From positions 62,001 to 126,000 of the forward strand of contig JAVBTX010000019.1 of assembly GCA_031555935.1 (NCBI GenBank): a stretch of DNA of 64,000 nucleotides, given 5' to 3'. The notes below the pieces were generated by a model that was given only the letters and a program-made list of their open reading frames with translations, did no database searches and was not told where the DNA came from. Positions within the stretch are counted from its first letter, which is position 1. Each line of letters starts with the position of its first letter. Positions 15,470 to 25,566 of the stretch are shown piece after piece. Origin of the DNA: Roseburia_C sp031555935. GTDB lineage: Bacteria > Bacillota > Clostridia > Lachnospirales > Lachnospiraceae. The translations under genes were made by a program, and so were the position numbers.

Positions 15470-16921
15470 TTAATAGGATTCAATTATAATTGTACCCATT
15501 ATATTTATTTGCTGATGCTCTAATAGTGTTAACTCATTTTCAAATAACGTATACTTTGTCTTCTCAAGCCTCTCAATTATAATTGCATTTTCCACATTTG
15601 CCATTTGTTCAAACGATTTTGCATTGCGAATGACATTCTCTGCATAGATTATATTCACTCCGGCCATTTCCATTACTTTCACCAGATTATCAATTACAGC
15701 CTGCTCCTGCTCATCAAAATGCAAACTCGTGGTAATAAAAATTTCTTTTATGTTATTCTTTTTACAAGTCATCAATAGATTTGCTACAACGAGTTGTTCT
15801 TGTTCTTCTAATGGCACCTTCTCATTACCAAAAAATAAATCTATCCAGTTATCAACAAAAGACAAGACTTTCTTTTTCCCTAAATCTATTCTGACGCTAC
15901 CTAACAATCGAAGCTGATATATATTTTGAACTTCCTTTATCGTTTTTATATTACCACTCAAAATATAGTGAAAAGCTATCATACCACAAGCGATAATCAG
16001 ACCAATTATACCACCTAGTAAAATATACTTTATATTTGGTGTAACTCTGATACTACTTTGTTCCGCTTTATCCTGCTGTGGTTCACCATTAAACACCTGT
16101 AGCTGCAACGACGACAGCGCGCCGGTCATATCCTTCAACTTAGTTTTCATTTCTACGAGCGAATTAGCTACACTTATCTGCTCATCTGCCAATGTTTTAT
16201 CTGCAACTAAAGATTCACTTCGTCCAACCAGATTAAGAACGTGCTCGCCTATTTTCTGACTCAGCATTGCCTGATATTCATTCACGCATGTTTCAACTGC
16301 ATCTGCCAGTTCATTGGCCATATCCAAATCTTCTCCGATTATATATATATTAAATGTTCCACTAAATTCTTTTACTGCATTCGTTTGATCGGTAGAATTA
16401 TTGACACGCCCGCCAACTGAAATCAATTCACTTAATAGCGCTTCGTCCGCTTTCCAGTCAAAATCCAATTCATTGATTATGCCTTTATTCTCAACAAATG
16501 ATACATAGCAATCCACTAGTTCACTCGCGTAATCTTTTTGTATCGGCTGAGAAATATCAACTACGTAGTCTGTATCTACGTAATATTGTAATGTCACTGT
16601 GCTCTTTTCATAAGCATTTAAATTCATGCGAATGGAATTATTATTATAGCTCAGCTTATCCTCCATTCTCCGCTGGTAAGATAAAGCCTTCTCCACCTCT
16701 TCAAGTTCCTGCTCTGACAAGCCTTCAACCGCCGTCTGATAAGTTATACCAGCGCCGCTTCCCTGGACATCTCTTGTATACTTTAGACCGCCCAAAATTA
16801 CAGCAAATACCAGTGTACAAATGATTATACTGCGCCAACCACGCAATAGATTATAAATCAAATGGATTAAATCAATTTCTCGTTCATCCGCTTTCCCTAT
16901 TTTTTTAACATCTTCGTTCAT
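15470..16921 (-). CDS. Wzz/CapA-like chain-length protein with a degenerate kinase-like C-terminus
   Basis: A 483-residue protein. Membrane helices at about 31-48 and 305-327 flank an extracytoplasmic part with predicted coiled-coil segments, the arrangement of polysaccharide co-polymerases. The cytoplasmic tail (about 350-483) follows the outline of a bacterial tyrosine-kinase domain: KEIFITTSLHFDEQEQAVID stands where the Walker A strand-loop would be, and ends with INIMGTIIIESY. However, the Gly-Lys-Ser loop and the Asp boxes are missing. It probably controls chain length or assembles the Wzy machinery but cannot bind ATP in the usual way. GGAGG lies 5 bases before ATG 16921. It is the last gene of the exopolysaccharide operon. 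Confidence 0.82.
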   Translation of the reverse strand: MNEDVKKIGKADEREIDLIHLIYNLLRGWRSIIICTLVFAVILGGLKYTRDVQGSGAGITYQTAVEGLSEQELEEVEKALSYQRRMEDKLSYNNNSIRMNLNAYEKSTVTLQYYVDTDYVVDISQPIQKDYASELVDCYVSFVENKGIINELDFDWKADEALLSELISVGGRVNNSTDQTNAVKEFSGTFNIYIIGEDLDMANELADAVETCVNEYQAMLSQKIGEHVLNLVGRSESLVADKTLADEQISVANSLVEMKTKLKDMTGALSSLQLQVFNGEPQQDKAEQSSIRVTPNIKYILLGGIIGLIIACGMIAFHYILSGNIKTIKEVQNIYQLRLLGSVRIDLGKKKVLSFVDNWIDLFFGNEKVPLEEQEQLVVANLLMTCKKNNIKEIFITTSLHFDEQEQAVIDNLVKVMEMAGVNIIYAENVIRNAKSFEQMANVENAIIIERLEKTKYTLFENELTLLEHQQINIMGTIIIESY

Positions 16922-16955
16922 CTTTTCCTCCGAATATACAGATTTTCTTTCATAT

Positions 16956-18140
16956 CTAATCTCTTCCGTATAAATCCCTTGTATATACTTTATCTCTTAC
17001 ATCATCTAGCTCGGATTCATAACGATTCACCACAATAACATCTGATACTTGCTTAAAAGCTTCCAAATCACGATATACCTCCGAATTAAAGAATATATCT
17101 TCTTTCATCGTTGGCTCGTAGATAACAACTTTTATGCCTTTTGCTTTGATACGCTTCATAATTCCTTGTATCGACGACTGACGAAAATTATCCGAATTTG
17201 CTTTCATTGTTAAACGGTATATGCCGACCACCGCTGGTTGCCTTTCCATAATCTGGGATGCAACAAAATCTTTTCTTGTGGTGTTGGCGTCAACAATGGC
17301 TCCGATTATATTATTTGGAACATCCTCATAATTTGCTCTCAGCTGCTTCGTATCCTTTGGCAAACAATACCCACCATATCCAAACGAAGGATTATTGTAA
17401 TGTGTTCCAATGCGTGGATCAAGTCCCACTCCCTCAATAATTTGAGCAGTATCTAATCCCCTTACCTCCGCATAAGTATCTAGTTCATTAAAATATGCCA
17501 CACGCAAAGCTAAGTAGGTATTAGCAAATAGTTTTATTGCCTCCGCTTCTGTCAGATTAACAATCAGCATCGGGATATTCTCTTTAATGGCACCTTGCTG
17601 TAACAGCTGGGCAAACTGCTCCGCCTTATCTTTCATACTTTCATTTCCCTTAGGATAACCGACTACTATTCTTGATGGATAAAGATTGTCATATAGAGCC
17701 TGCCCTTCCCGCAAGAATTCAGGTGAGAAGATTATATTGGGACAATTATATTTCTCTTGAATGTGCTCTGTATAGCCCACTGGAACAGTTGATTTTATTA
17801 CCATAACGGCATTGGGATTATATTTCAGCACTAGTTCAATAACAGCTTCCACTGATGTTGTATCAAAATAATTGCGTTCCGTATCATAATTCGTTGGTGT
17901 CGAAATAATAACAAAATCCGCATTCTCATAAGCAAGCTTTGCATCCATGGTTGCGTTTAACTTCAAATCCTTGGTAGTTAGATATTCCTCAATCTCTTTA
18001 TCAACGATTGGAGATTTTTTATTATTAATCATCTCTACCTTTTCTGGAATAACGTCTACGGTATAAACATCATTGTGTTGCGATAAAAGTATCGCATTTG
18101 ATAATCCTACATATCCTGTTCCTGCTACTGCTATTTTCAT
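16956..18140 (-). CDS. ugd: UDP-glucose 6-dehydrogenase
   Basis: A 394-residue enzyme that oxidises UDP-glucose to UDP-glucuronate with two NAD. The N-terminal Rossmann motif MKIAVAGTGYVGLSNA, STPTNYD, KSTVPVGYTE and the active-site FGYGGYCLPKDTKQL with the catalytic Cys are all present, so the enzyme should be active. Length fits the short Ugd group (about 390 residues). AAGGAGG precedes ATG 18140. The next gene upstream is a UDP-glucuronate 4-epimerase, so the pair gives UDP-glucuronate and UDP-galacturonate for an acidic exopolysaccharide. Confidence 0.96.
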   Translation of the reverse strand: MKIAVAGTGYVGLSNAILLSQHNDVYTVDVIPEKVEMINNKKSPIVDKEIEEYLTTKDLKLNATMDAKLAYENADFVIISTPTNYDTERNYFDTTSVEAVIELVLKYNPNAVMVIKSTVPVGYTEHIQEKYNCPNIIFSPEFLREGQALYDNLYPSRIVVGYPKGNESMKDKAEQFAQLLQQGAIKENIPMLIVNLTEAEAIKLFANTYLALRVAYFNELDTYAEVRGLDTAQIIEGVGLDPRIGTHYNNPSFGYGGYCLPKDTKQLRANYEDVPNNIIGAIVDANTTRKDFVASQIMERQPAVVGIYRLTMKANSDNFRQSSIQGIMKRIKAKGIKVVIYEPTMKEDIFFNSEVYRDLEAFKQVSDVIVVNRYESELDDVRDKVYTRDLYGRD

Positions 18141-18167
18141 CTTTATTCCTCCTTAATGGCTGACCCA

Positions 18168-19193
18168 TTAGCAATAATATTTTTTATACCAAGCTGCAAA
18201 TCTTTCCAGACCATCTTCTAAACTGGTGGATGGCTTAAAACCAAAATCATGCTCTAATTCTGTTGTATCAGCAAATGTCTGGTATACATCCCCTGGCTGC
18301 ATTGGTAAAAACTCTTTTTCAATTATTCTATCAGCCGGAATCACACCCACCTTCTTCAGCTTACTTTCTAATGTTTCCACAAAGTACAGTAAGTCTTCCG
18401 GGCTGCTATTTCCAATATTATAAATATGATATGGTGCCCCGTCTTCCGTCAATTCCGGAATCTTATTCATAACATGCATAATTCCTTCAACAATATCATC
18501 AATATAAGTGAAATCACGTTTCATATCACCATGATTGAATATCTGAATTTTTTCACCATTTACAATCTTATTGGTAAATCCAAAATATGCCATATCGGGT
18601 CTTCCCATTGGCCCATATACCGTGAAAAAACGAAGGCCCGTACAAGGGATATTATATAACTTTGCATACGCATGTGCCATTAATTCATTTGATTTTTTTG
18701 TTGCTGCATATAATGATACTGGGTTGTCCACTTTGTCTGCTGTCGAATACGGAACCTTTTTATTTGTCCCATATACAGAAGAAGATGACGCAAACACCAA
18801 ATGCTCCACTCCCGAATGTCCTGCATCATGAGAATGACGGCAGGCTTCCAGAATGTTGAAAAAACCGGTCATATTGGAATCCATATATGCTTTTGGATTT
18901 GTAATAGAATAACGCACGCCCGCCTGGGCACCAAGATTCACAACGACTGTCGGTATATATTTTTCGAATATCTGTGTAATAAATTCGGCATCTGCCAAAT
19001 CTCCTTTTTCAAATATATATCCTTCTATTTGTTGTAACTCTTCCAATCTGCTTAATTTTAAATTTACATCATAATAATCATTCAGATTATCTAATCCAAC
19101 TACTTTAACATTCTGTTCTAATAGTTTTTTTGACAGTGCTGCTCCAATAAATCCCGCTCCGCCGGTTACCAAAACCGTATTTTTATAATCCAT
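18168..19193 (-). CDS. UDP-glucuronate 4-epimerase (CapI/LspL-like)
   Basis: A 341-residue extended short-chain dehydrogenase. VLVTGGAGFIGAALSKKLLE binds NAD. LDNLNDYYDVNLKLSRLEEL is characteristic of UDP-glucuronate epimerases, and YAATKKSNELMAHAYAKLY carries the catalytic Tyr-x-x-x-Lys. It converts UDP-glucuronate to UDP-galacturonate. It lies 27 bases before ugd, which makes its substrate. AGGAGG is about 12 bases from ATG 19193, a long but usable spacing. Confidence 0.92.
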   Translation of the reverse strand: MDYKNTVLVTGGAGFIGAALSKKLLEQNVKVVGLDNLNDYYDVNLKLSRLEELQQIEGYIFEKGDLADAEFITQIFEKYIPTVVVNLGAQAGVRYSITNPKAYMDSNMTGFFNILEACRHSHDAGHSGVEHLVFASSSSVYGTNKKVPYSTADKVDNPVSLYAATKKSNELMAHAYAKLYNIPCTGLRFFTVYGPMGRPDMAYFGFTNKIVNGEKIQIFNHGDMKRDFTYIDDIVEGIMHVMNKIPELTEDGAPYHIYNIGNSSPEDLLYFVETLESKLKKVGVIPADRIIEKEFLPMQPGDVYQTFADTTELEHDFGFKPSTSLEDGLERFAAWYKKYYC

Positions 19194-19209
19194 ATCTGTG
19201 CATTTCCTC

Positions 19210-20229
19210 CTATATAACCATTTTAATCCATTTATTCTTACTATTCAATGAAATTGTCACCAAACACGTTGCCAAAGCAAGTGTGAACAGTAACACCAGC
19301 ACCTTATTTTCGATAAATATCTGCACTATATAAACACATGCCATATGGCAATAATAAATCCCCTGACTATAGTTACGGAAAGCTGCATATGGCAGGTTTG
19401 ACTTTAAATTTAGATTCAATACAATTAATATTATAACAGGTACAAGGATCAATTGAGAGATGTATAATGATGCATTATCACCAACTTCTTTACCATATAC
19501 TAAAGCAACTTCAAGCCCAAGTGTAAATGCCGAAGCAATAAGTAACAGCATGGTTGACTTCATTCTTTTTTTTACCCACATTTCCAATCGCAAATCCGCT
19601 AATAAAAATCCAATTGCCATAAATACAAATCCTGAGAGAATACCATTACGCGGCGAAATAAATACTTTCAGATATATTTCAACCAAGGTCCCCAGTTTTG
19701 TATCTTTAATCACCCAAAAATATGAATTACAAACCAGCGAAAATGTATATGCAATTATCATATAGATATATATTACAGTACGATATTTCTTAAATTTTTT
19801 CATTATAAAAAATATAATGGTACTTGCAATGATACACGCCCATACAAACCACATTGCAAATGTAGGATAAAATACAGCACGCCTTAATACATCTGCCATA
19901 ATGTATAATTTGCTTTTCGAATCCCAAATCGAATGGGCATAATAAGCTAGTCCACATAGATTCCAAAACAAGAATGGGGGCATCAATTTCTTAATATAAT
20001 TTTTCAAAACCTGTTCTCTTTTTTCATTATCCCCCGCATCAACCATTTTCCGTCCCCAGAAGAATCCCGATATAACGAAAAAGATTGGTATCGCCGTATC
20101 TAAAAGAAAATGACGGAAAAACCATCCTTGCATTCCTGGTAACAACTCAAACACATATGTGTGAATCATTACAATAAACACACTCATAAATAGCCTTAGA
20201 ATATCAATCGCTTTATAGTGAACCCGCAT
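19210..20229 (-). CDS. Acyltransferase-3 family membrane O-acyltransferase
   Basis: A 339-residue protein with about 10 membrane segments. It opens KAIDILRLFMSVFIVMIH, with the conserved Arg and His of the acyltransferase-3 family, and continues with AIPIFFVISGFFWGRKM. Members add acetyl or other short acyl groups to sugars of exported glycans. It lies between the flippase gene and the epimerase gene, so it probably modifies the exopolysaccharide repeat unit. It is unrelated in sequence to the MBOAT proteins of this window, so it is a fourth acylation enzyme. AGAGG precedes ATG 20229. Confidence 0.87.
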   Translation of the reverse strand: MRVHYKAIDILRLFMSVFIVMIHTYVFELLPGMQGWFFRHFLLDTAIPIFFVISGFFWGRKMVDAGDNEKREQVLKNYIKKLMPPFLFWNLCGLAYYAHSIWDSKSKLYIMADVLRRAVFYPTFAMWFVWACIIASTIIFFIMKKFKKYRTVIYIYMIIAYTFSLVCNSYFWVIKDTKLGTLVEIYLKVFISPRNGILSGFVFMAIGFLLADLRLEMWVKKRMKSTMLLLIASAFTLGLEVALVYGKEVGDNASLYISQLILVPVIILIVLNLNLKSNLPYAAFRNYSQGIYYCHMACVYIVQIFIENKVLVLLFTLALATCLVTISLNSKNKWIKMVI

Positions 20230-20232
20230 AAA

Positions 20233-21507
20233 TTAACCTCTTTTAAATTTATTTTTTATCCTTTTTATATCATTTGCATTTATCAATAAAACATCTTTAT
20301 AAGATAATTCAAAATGGGCTACAAACTTACGAGTCATCATAACTCCACAAATAGAATATGATACTACAGATGCCAAAGCAGCACCTTCGATTCCCATCAA
20401 TGGTATTAACAGCAAATTCAAAATGATATTAGAAACTGCCGATTTTAGAAGTATATTAAAATTGAATTTGGCCAACCCGACCACATTAAAAACCGGTGAA
20501 ATAATATTAAAAATTCCCATTGCCGGCGTTCCTAATATTAATATAAGACTTACTGCATAGGCATTTATAAAATCTTTGCCGTACATTACAGTTATAAAGA
20601 TTTTACCAAAAACCACAATACCTAATATAACAAAAATTGTTAAAGCATTTGATATGCGCATCGAAAAGCAGATATTATCACAGGATTTCTCTTTCGCACT
20701 CTTGGAAAAAGAGACATCCTTGAAAATATCCGGTATATACCAAATATAGCCCGCTAATGCTACTGCAATCGAGTAGTAACCAATCTTCGCCAGGTCAACA
20801 CCCATGTGCTTCAGCATAATTGTATCAAAATTATAATTAACCATCTTTAACATTGCGGTTATCATTGGTATGAACCCTAATTTAATAATTTTACCTAAAT
20901 ATTTTAAATCTATTTCAAAAAGATATTTTTTGTTTTTAAGCTTATATAAAAACAAAACCGCCAAGAACAAAAAAACAAGTAAATTCACTAGCATTACAAC
21001 CGTCAGATTTACTTTGAAAAACAAAAATACTATAACTGTTAAAACGAAATAGATACAGCTACTAAGCATATAAATCAAACTATGGTATTTTATATCCTCA
21101 ATCAATAAGATGTTTCCAATTTGACCTGCAATTACATTAAACGGCAATATTAAATAAATCATAGAGAAGGTCGGGTCGTAAAACGCTGCAAATAAAAAAA
21201 TGCCAATAACTAAATAAAACAATAATACTTTAATATTTACTGCAAAATATTTTGCCTTCAAATCTTCCAACGGTACTTTTTCATTTTTTCGTTCAATTGA
21301 ATATGCATATTGTATTCCTAAACTCAGGAAATTTGCAATTAATGCCATCATATTCATATTATACGTATACTGACCTCGTAATTCTGGTCCCAAGGCTCTA
21401 ATTGTCAATGCCGTAATCATTACATTAAAGAAAGTCATAAAAACCTTTTTTAAAATAGTTATACTATAATCATTTCCAAATAAACTCTTTATATTTGATT
21501 TATTCAT
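20233..21507 (-). CDS. Wzx-type oligosaccharide flippase (exopolysaccharide operon)
   Basis: A 424-residue protein with about 12 membrane segments and the Wzx/MATE-like pattern (ALGPELRGQYTYNMN near the N-terminus, GIEGAALASVVSYSICGVMM near the C-terminus). It should flip the lipid-linked repeat unit made by the nearby GT4 and GT2-like enzymes. It shares a strand and close spacing with the EpsG-like polymerase, so the pair forms a Wzx/Wzy route. The DNA here is visibly more A+T-rich than around rmlABC. A second flippase of this kind lies at 60354-61817. Confidence 0.88.
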   Translation of the reverse strand: MNKSNIKSLFGNDYSITILKKVFMTFFNVMITALTIRALGPELRGQYTYNMNMMALIANFLSLGIQYAYSIERKNEKVPLEDLKAKYFAVNIKVLLFYLVIGIFLFAAFYDPTFSMIYLILPFNVIAGQIGNILLIEDIKYHSLIYMLSSCIYFVLTVIVFLFFKVNLTVVMLVNLLVFLFLAVLFLYKLKNKKYLFEIDLKYLGKIIKLGFIPMITAMLKMVNYNFDTIMLKHMGVDLAKIGYYSIAVALAGYIWYIPDIFKDVSFSKSAKEKSCDNICFSMRISNALTIFVILGIVVFGKIFITVMYGKDFINAYAVSLILILGTPAMGIFNIISPVFNVVGLAKFNFNILLKSAVSNIILNLLLIPLMGIEGAALASVVSYSICGVMMTRKFVAHFELSYKDVLLINANDIKRIKNKFKRG

Positions 21508-21532
21508 TTTAATTCTCTTTTCGTCAAATAGA

Positions 21533-23509
21533 TCATAGATATATCCAAAAATACTTTTCGGCTTTCAGTTTTCTATCTATTTCTATTTTATTTTCAAATT
21601 CTTCTTTTGTACTGCCTTTTGCATAAGCTACAATCTCTGTGATACCTAAATTTTCAATTTTATTATCGCCAAAATATAACTCGATTGTATTTTCTATTTT
21701 TGTATTTTCCAAAATAATGTCTATATAAGGCAACTTTTTTCGTTGATAATTTCTCCACATAAAATGCTTTTCTTGATCAACAATAATTGTTACCTTGTCT
21801 ATATTTTTCTTCATTTTAAACGATTGATAAATTCTCAAACAACTAATTTTAATTTCTTCAGTAAACACGTAAACAATCTTTTTTTCAGCATCATTTTGTT
21901 CTGGATTCCATTCACCAATACATGCTTTCTCACTCTTTGATATTAAATCTTTGACATCCATCAATTTAAAGTCATTTAAAAACTTCTTATCTCCTGATGA
22001 AACAACAATGTCTGCATTATAAAATGAACTCAATATATGCCGTTCCCAGTAAACCGAATCGCTGTTAATAAAACTCTCAAAGCTTCTAAATAATCTATTG
22101 TATTTCAATAATGATTGCATTCCTGGATTCTCTAGAGATTTTTCTAGTAAATCAGAATCCGTCTGAAAGCATACCCGGTCAGCCCATAAATACATGGGAT
22201 TCTCCAACCTTGTCCTGCCCAAATTTGATTTTGGCTCCAATGTCGGAAATACTACATTACTTACCAAAAAGTCTCTCTTACCATATGCATTTGTGTTATA
22301 GGCAAATCCTTTATAGATTTTCTTACCTTCAAAAAATCCTATATTCTCTTTTATTATTTCACCGATACATTCATCAAAAATCAATGAAAATGCTTTGTGA
22401 TCAATATGACCATCCATATCTATTGCATAAATCCTATTTGCACCCACCATTAGAATGACATCTTTAATATCTTTCTTTAGGTTGTTTCGTGTATATGCAT
22501 GGCTTTCTACATTAAATTTTTTGCTAAAATCTTCGTATCCACAAACCCCATATGTTTGTTTCAATCCAATTTGCGACTCACATACCTCATCTCCATCAGA
22601 TAGATAAATATGTTTGTTTTTCCACTTGTTACTATACCCTAAAAAAATCAGCTTTTCTGGTTCAACGCCCAAATAATTCAGCGCATTTACACTCTGCTCG
22701 TATCGTTCCTCGGCATAATCAACACCAATCATATCCGTATTTGTGTAAAAACAAACCCAAACACTCTCTCTTCTTTTTACTGCCGTATATATTTCATTAA
22801 TTGCCAAAAACAGTTCGTCATCTCCATGTGGAACAAAGATCAAAGAGCATTCACCATTACTATTTGCCTTTGCACTTACCCCTATTTGAAACTTTCTACT
22901 TATTTCCTGTTCAGCTACCTTAAACTTGGCTGTTAGGGTAACCTCCGTTTTCGCATCCTGACAAAAAACAATACCTTTTAAATTAACAATGCTTTCATTG
23001 CTACTCCCCCAAGCAATTGGAATTCCCACCTTCGAATAGTTAACCAGATTTAGACTCATGTATACATTCTTCAGACTTTTGTTTCCCGCCATAACAATCT
23101 TATCTTCCAATGACTCCAATGTTTTTTGTATCAAGAATTCTTTATTTTGCGGACAAACAGTAACGGCAAATTTTTTGTTTATCTTTATTATACTATTTTT
23201 TATATATCGATAATGAACTTTCAAAGTTGCTCGCATTGTACATTGATAACCACCTATTTCCGTCAGCTTATCTGCATTCAATATTCCCTGCTGATTAATT
23301 AACTGATTTTCGCTTTTCCATTCAATTATCACGTTGCGATAGTATACTGGCAATCGCAAATTAAATTGAATCTCATTCCTTGAATTATTTTCGCCTAAAA
23401 CCTTCTGATCATTTAATCTTAAGAAAACATACAATAATATTAAAATCTCATATGGCATACGTATGCATGCGATTATCCACTTTACAATTTGCTTTACTTT
23501 AATTAGCAT
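21533..23509 (-). CDS. PIG-L family deacetylase with N-terminal Ig-like domains
   Basis: A 658-residue protein. A hydrophobic segment at about 20-32 may anchor it. Residues about 45-215 look like two bacterial Ig-like domains (for example IPIAWGSSNESIVNLKG). The PIG-L domain begins near 222 with IFVPHGDDELF, the Zn-binding His and Asp-Asp-Glu, and has AIDMDGHIDHKAF for the second His site. A beta-rich tail (about 540-640) could bind carbohydrate. PIG-L enzymes remove N-acetyl groups from GlcNAc-type sugars. If the anchor is real, it acts outside the membrane on the finished polymer, which is unusual for this family. It overlaps the preceding GT gene by 11 bases. Confidence 0.78.
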   Translation of the reverse strand: MLIKVKQIVKWIIACIRMPYEILILLYVFLRLNDQKVLGENNSRNEIQFNLRLPVYYRNVIIEWKSENQLINQQGILNADKLTEIGGYQCTMRATLKVHYRYIKNSIIKINKKFAVTVCPQNKEFLIQKTLESLEDKIVMAGNKSLKNVYMSLNLVNYSKVGIPIAWGSSNESIVNLKGIVFCQDAKTEVTLTAKFKVAEQEISRKFQIGVSAKANSNGECSLIFVPHGDDELFLAINEIYTAVKRRESVWVCFYTNTDMIGVDYAEERYEQSVNALNYLGVEPEKLIFLGYSNKWKNKHIYLSDGDEVCESQIGLKQTYGVCGYEDFSKKFNVESHAYTRNNLKKDIKDVILMVGANRIYAIDMDGHIDHKAFSLIFDECIGEIIKENIGFFEGKKIYKGFAYNTNAYGKRDFLVSNVVFPTLEPKSNLGRTRLENPMYLWADRVCFQTDSDLLEKSLENPGMQSLLKYNRLFRSFESFINSDSVYWERHILSSFYNADIVVSSGDKKFLNDFKLMDVKDLISKSEKACIGEWNPEQNDAEKKIVYVFTEEIKISCLRIYQSFKMKKNIDKVTIIVDQEKHFMWRNYQRKKLPYIDIILENTKIENTIELYFGDNKIENLGITEIVAYAKGSTKEEFENKIEIDRKLKAEKYFWIYL

Positions 23510-24500
23510 CTTTATTTTCCAATCCCATATAGAATTCCATCATTCTATGAATTATCCCAGTTGCAAATGTTTCTTCTGAAATCAAGTTTCTTAGCACTTC
23601 ATCATCTTTATATGCTATATCAAAATCTTTGTAATACGCAACATACGTAGGGCAGAGCATTATCTTCTTGTCATACTTTACTCTTCCCAAAGAATCTGCT
23701 CTCCATAGTGCCAAATGTAAACCATGATGCGGACGGTATACCACATTCTCAGGATTATCTATCTCTACCAATTCCTTACCTGTCACCTTATGATATGCGG
23801 GCAATCCCAGACCAGAATCTTTTACCAGTTCATAAAGAACACTTTCATCATTGATATTACAAGTATTCCATCTTTTGGATTTAAACTCCACAACATCATT
23901 TAAATCGGATATTATTCCCGGTATTGCATCTTTTATAAATTCGTAATACTCCTTACTTTTGACAAAATGCAATCCCGACAGCCGATTATATGCTCTCTCT
24001 GGCTCCTTATAGCAACGTAGTGTACCTAAGATTCCATTATTTTTCACATTAAGCAAGGTCGATACCAAATTTCTTTTTTCTTGAAGCGTTCTTACATAAT
24101 TACTGTATGGTAATCCCAAGCTATCACAATGTTTCATATGCTGTTCAAAGATTCCTGCTTCTTCCTTACATACGAATATATCTATATCACCGCAATATAT
24201 AGCCTCATATGAAAAAAATTCTTCCTCCCACAAAAACCATCTCATTGCTTTTGATATATTTAAATTCTTTAATGCTTTATTAGTAATTTTACAATTTAGG
24301 TTATCTATATCTCGGATATAAAACCTTCCCATATGTTTTATTGTTTTTAACTGTTTTTTACAAATCTCATCCAATTTACTATCCGTATAAATGAATACAT
24401 CATACTCCGGATATGCTCTCAGTACAGAATAAATATATAAAGGTATAAAAGACTGATACTTTTTACCAAATACATAAGTAACAACACACATTTTTTTCAT
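23499..24500 (-). CDS. Putative GT-A glycosyltransferase (GT8-like)
   Basis: A 333-residue cytoplasmic protein. It starts CVVTYVFGKKYQSFIPLYIY, typical of enzymes that use a nucleotide sugar, and has the metal-binding IYCGDIDIFVCKEE (D-x-D) near residue 127. SGLHFVKSKEYYEF and the later RPHHGLHLALWR also suggest a GT8-like fold. It probably adds one sugar of the exopolysaccharide repeat unit. I do not recognise a closer family. It lies 6 bases after the polymerase gene and overlaps the PIG-L gene. Confidence 0.65.
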   Translation of the reverse strand: MKKMCVVTYVFGKKYQSFIPLYIYSVLRAYPEYDVFIYTDSKLDEICKKQLKTIKHMGRFYIRDIDNLNCKITNKALKNLNISKAMRWFLWEEEFFSYEAIYCGDIDIFVCKEEAGIFEQHMKHCDSLGLPYSNYVRTLQEKRNLVSTLLNVKNNGILGTLRCYKEPERAYNRLSGLHFVKSKEYYEFIKDAIPGIISDLNDVVEFKSKRWNTCNINDESVLYELVKDSGLGLPAYHKVTGKELVEIDNPENVVYRPHHGLHLALWRADSLGRVKYDKKIMLCPTYVAYYKDFDIAYKDDEVLRNLISEETFATGIIHRMMEFYMGLENKDAN

Positions 24501-24506
24501 AATAAT

Positions 24507-25562
24507 TTACCCTTCATTCCAAATAAATTGATATGGCACAATGGAGCTTATTTGCAAAATTCGTAAATATAATATTGCACTAATCACATAAATCAGACAC
24601 TTAATACAAGTCCTCCAATAAATGTTTTTTTCATATTTCAATAAGTTTGGCAACAATACAATTACATTTACAAAAAAATATAATGCAACCCTGTTAAATA
24701 ACGCTAAATTAATTGACATGATTTGAAATGCGCACCCACAAAAAAGCATCCAAATATCCAGGCAATATTTCTCATATACTTCTTTATTATTTATAAGCAT
24801 AACCCATAACAAAAGCAATATATAGATTATCAGCATTGTATATCCCGAACCAGACTCATAGTCAGAATATTTTTGCAAATATAAACTGTTTGGCAATATT
24901 TTTACTATAACGTCAAAAATAATACCATTTGAGAGAAGTAATAAAAATAAACCTCCAGATATTGCAATCACCCTGCTTCTATTCAGCCTAATATAATTCA
25001 TCGGATAAAGAATCAGAAGCACCAATGCCGTTTTATGGAATAATGCAGCACATATAATATAAAATATATATAACAATAACTTTCTCTTTTTTAGTGCTGA
25101 TAATGCATATAGACATATTCCAATCGCAATATACTGTCGTAAAACATAGAACGATTGTCCCCACATTCCTAATGTTATAAACAACCAAAAACTCAATGGA
25201 ATATCATCAGAGTTCTCTTTTATATACTTACGAAAAGCGATAATCAAAAAGCAATATATTAGACAGTAAAAATAATGAACATTACTAATAAAAATTGCCA
25301 TAAACTTACTAAACAAGGTATAGCCAAGGTCCCAGGCAATTGTAGGCAATACACGCCAATCAATATATTTTAGTTGAATATATAATTTACTATATACCGG
25401 CAAATCGGTACCAACAAAGTCTGCCTTTAGCACCATAACAAGCAGTAATTGAAACGCTATTCCCCAACTAATTATATATCTTATTTTTTCTTGCTTCCCA
25501 CATAGCTTGTTGAAAAACATCCAGGCAATTATTAAGAAAAGATTCAATACATATATTAACAT
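24507..25562 (-). CDS. EpsG/Wzy-type polysaccharide polymerase
   Basis: A 351-residue protein with about 10 membrane segments and no large soluble domain. FVGTDLPVYSKLY, DLGYTLFSKFMA and SFYVLRQYIAIGICLYAL, with the conserved Arg-Gln, and CAALFHKTALVLLIL match the EpsG family of exopolysaccharide polymerases. It should join repeat units on the outer face after flipping by the Wzx protein at 20233-21507. It is flanked by a GT4 gene and a GT8-like gene, the normal place for wzy. AAAGGA precedes ATG 25562. Confidence 0.85.
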   Translation of the reverse strand: MLIYVLNLFLIIAWMFFNKLCGKQEKIRYIISWGIAFQLLLVMVLKADFVGTDLPVYSKLYIQLKYIDWRVLPTIAWDLGYTLFSKFMAIFISNVHYFYCLIYCFLIIAFRKYIKENSDDIPLSFWLFITLGMWGQSFYVLRQYIAIGICLYALSALKKRKLLLYIFYIICAALFHKTALVLLILYPMNYIRLNRSRVIAISGGLFLLLLSNGIIFDVIVKILPNSLYLQKYSDYESGSGYTMLIIYILLLLWVMLINNKEVYEKYCLDIWMLFCGCAFQIMSINLALFNRVALYFFVNVIVLLPNLLKYEKNIYWRTCIKCLIYVISAILYLRILQISSIVPYQFIWNEG

Positions 25563-25566
25563 TAAT

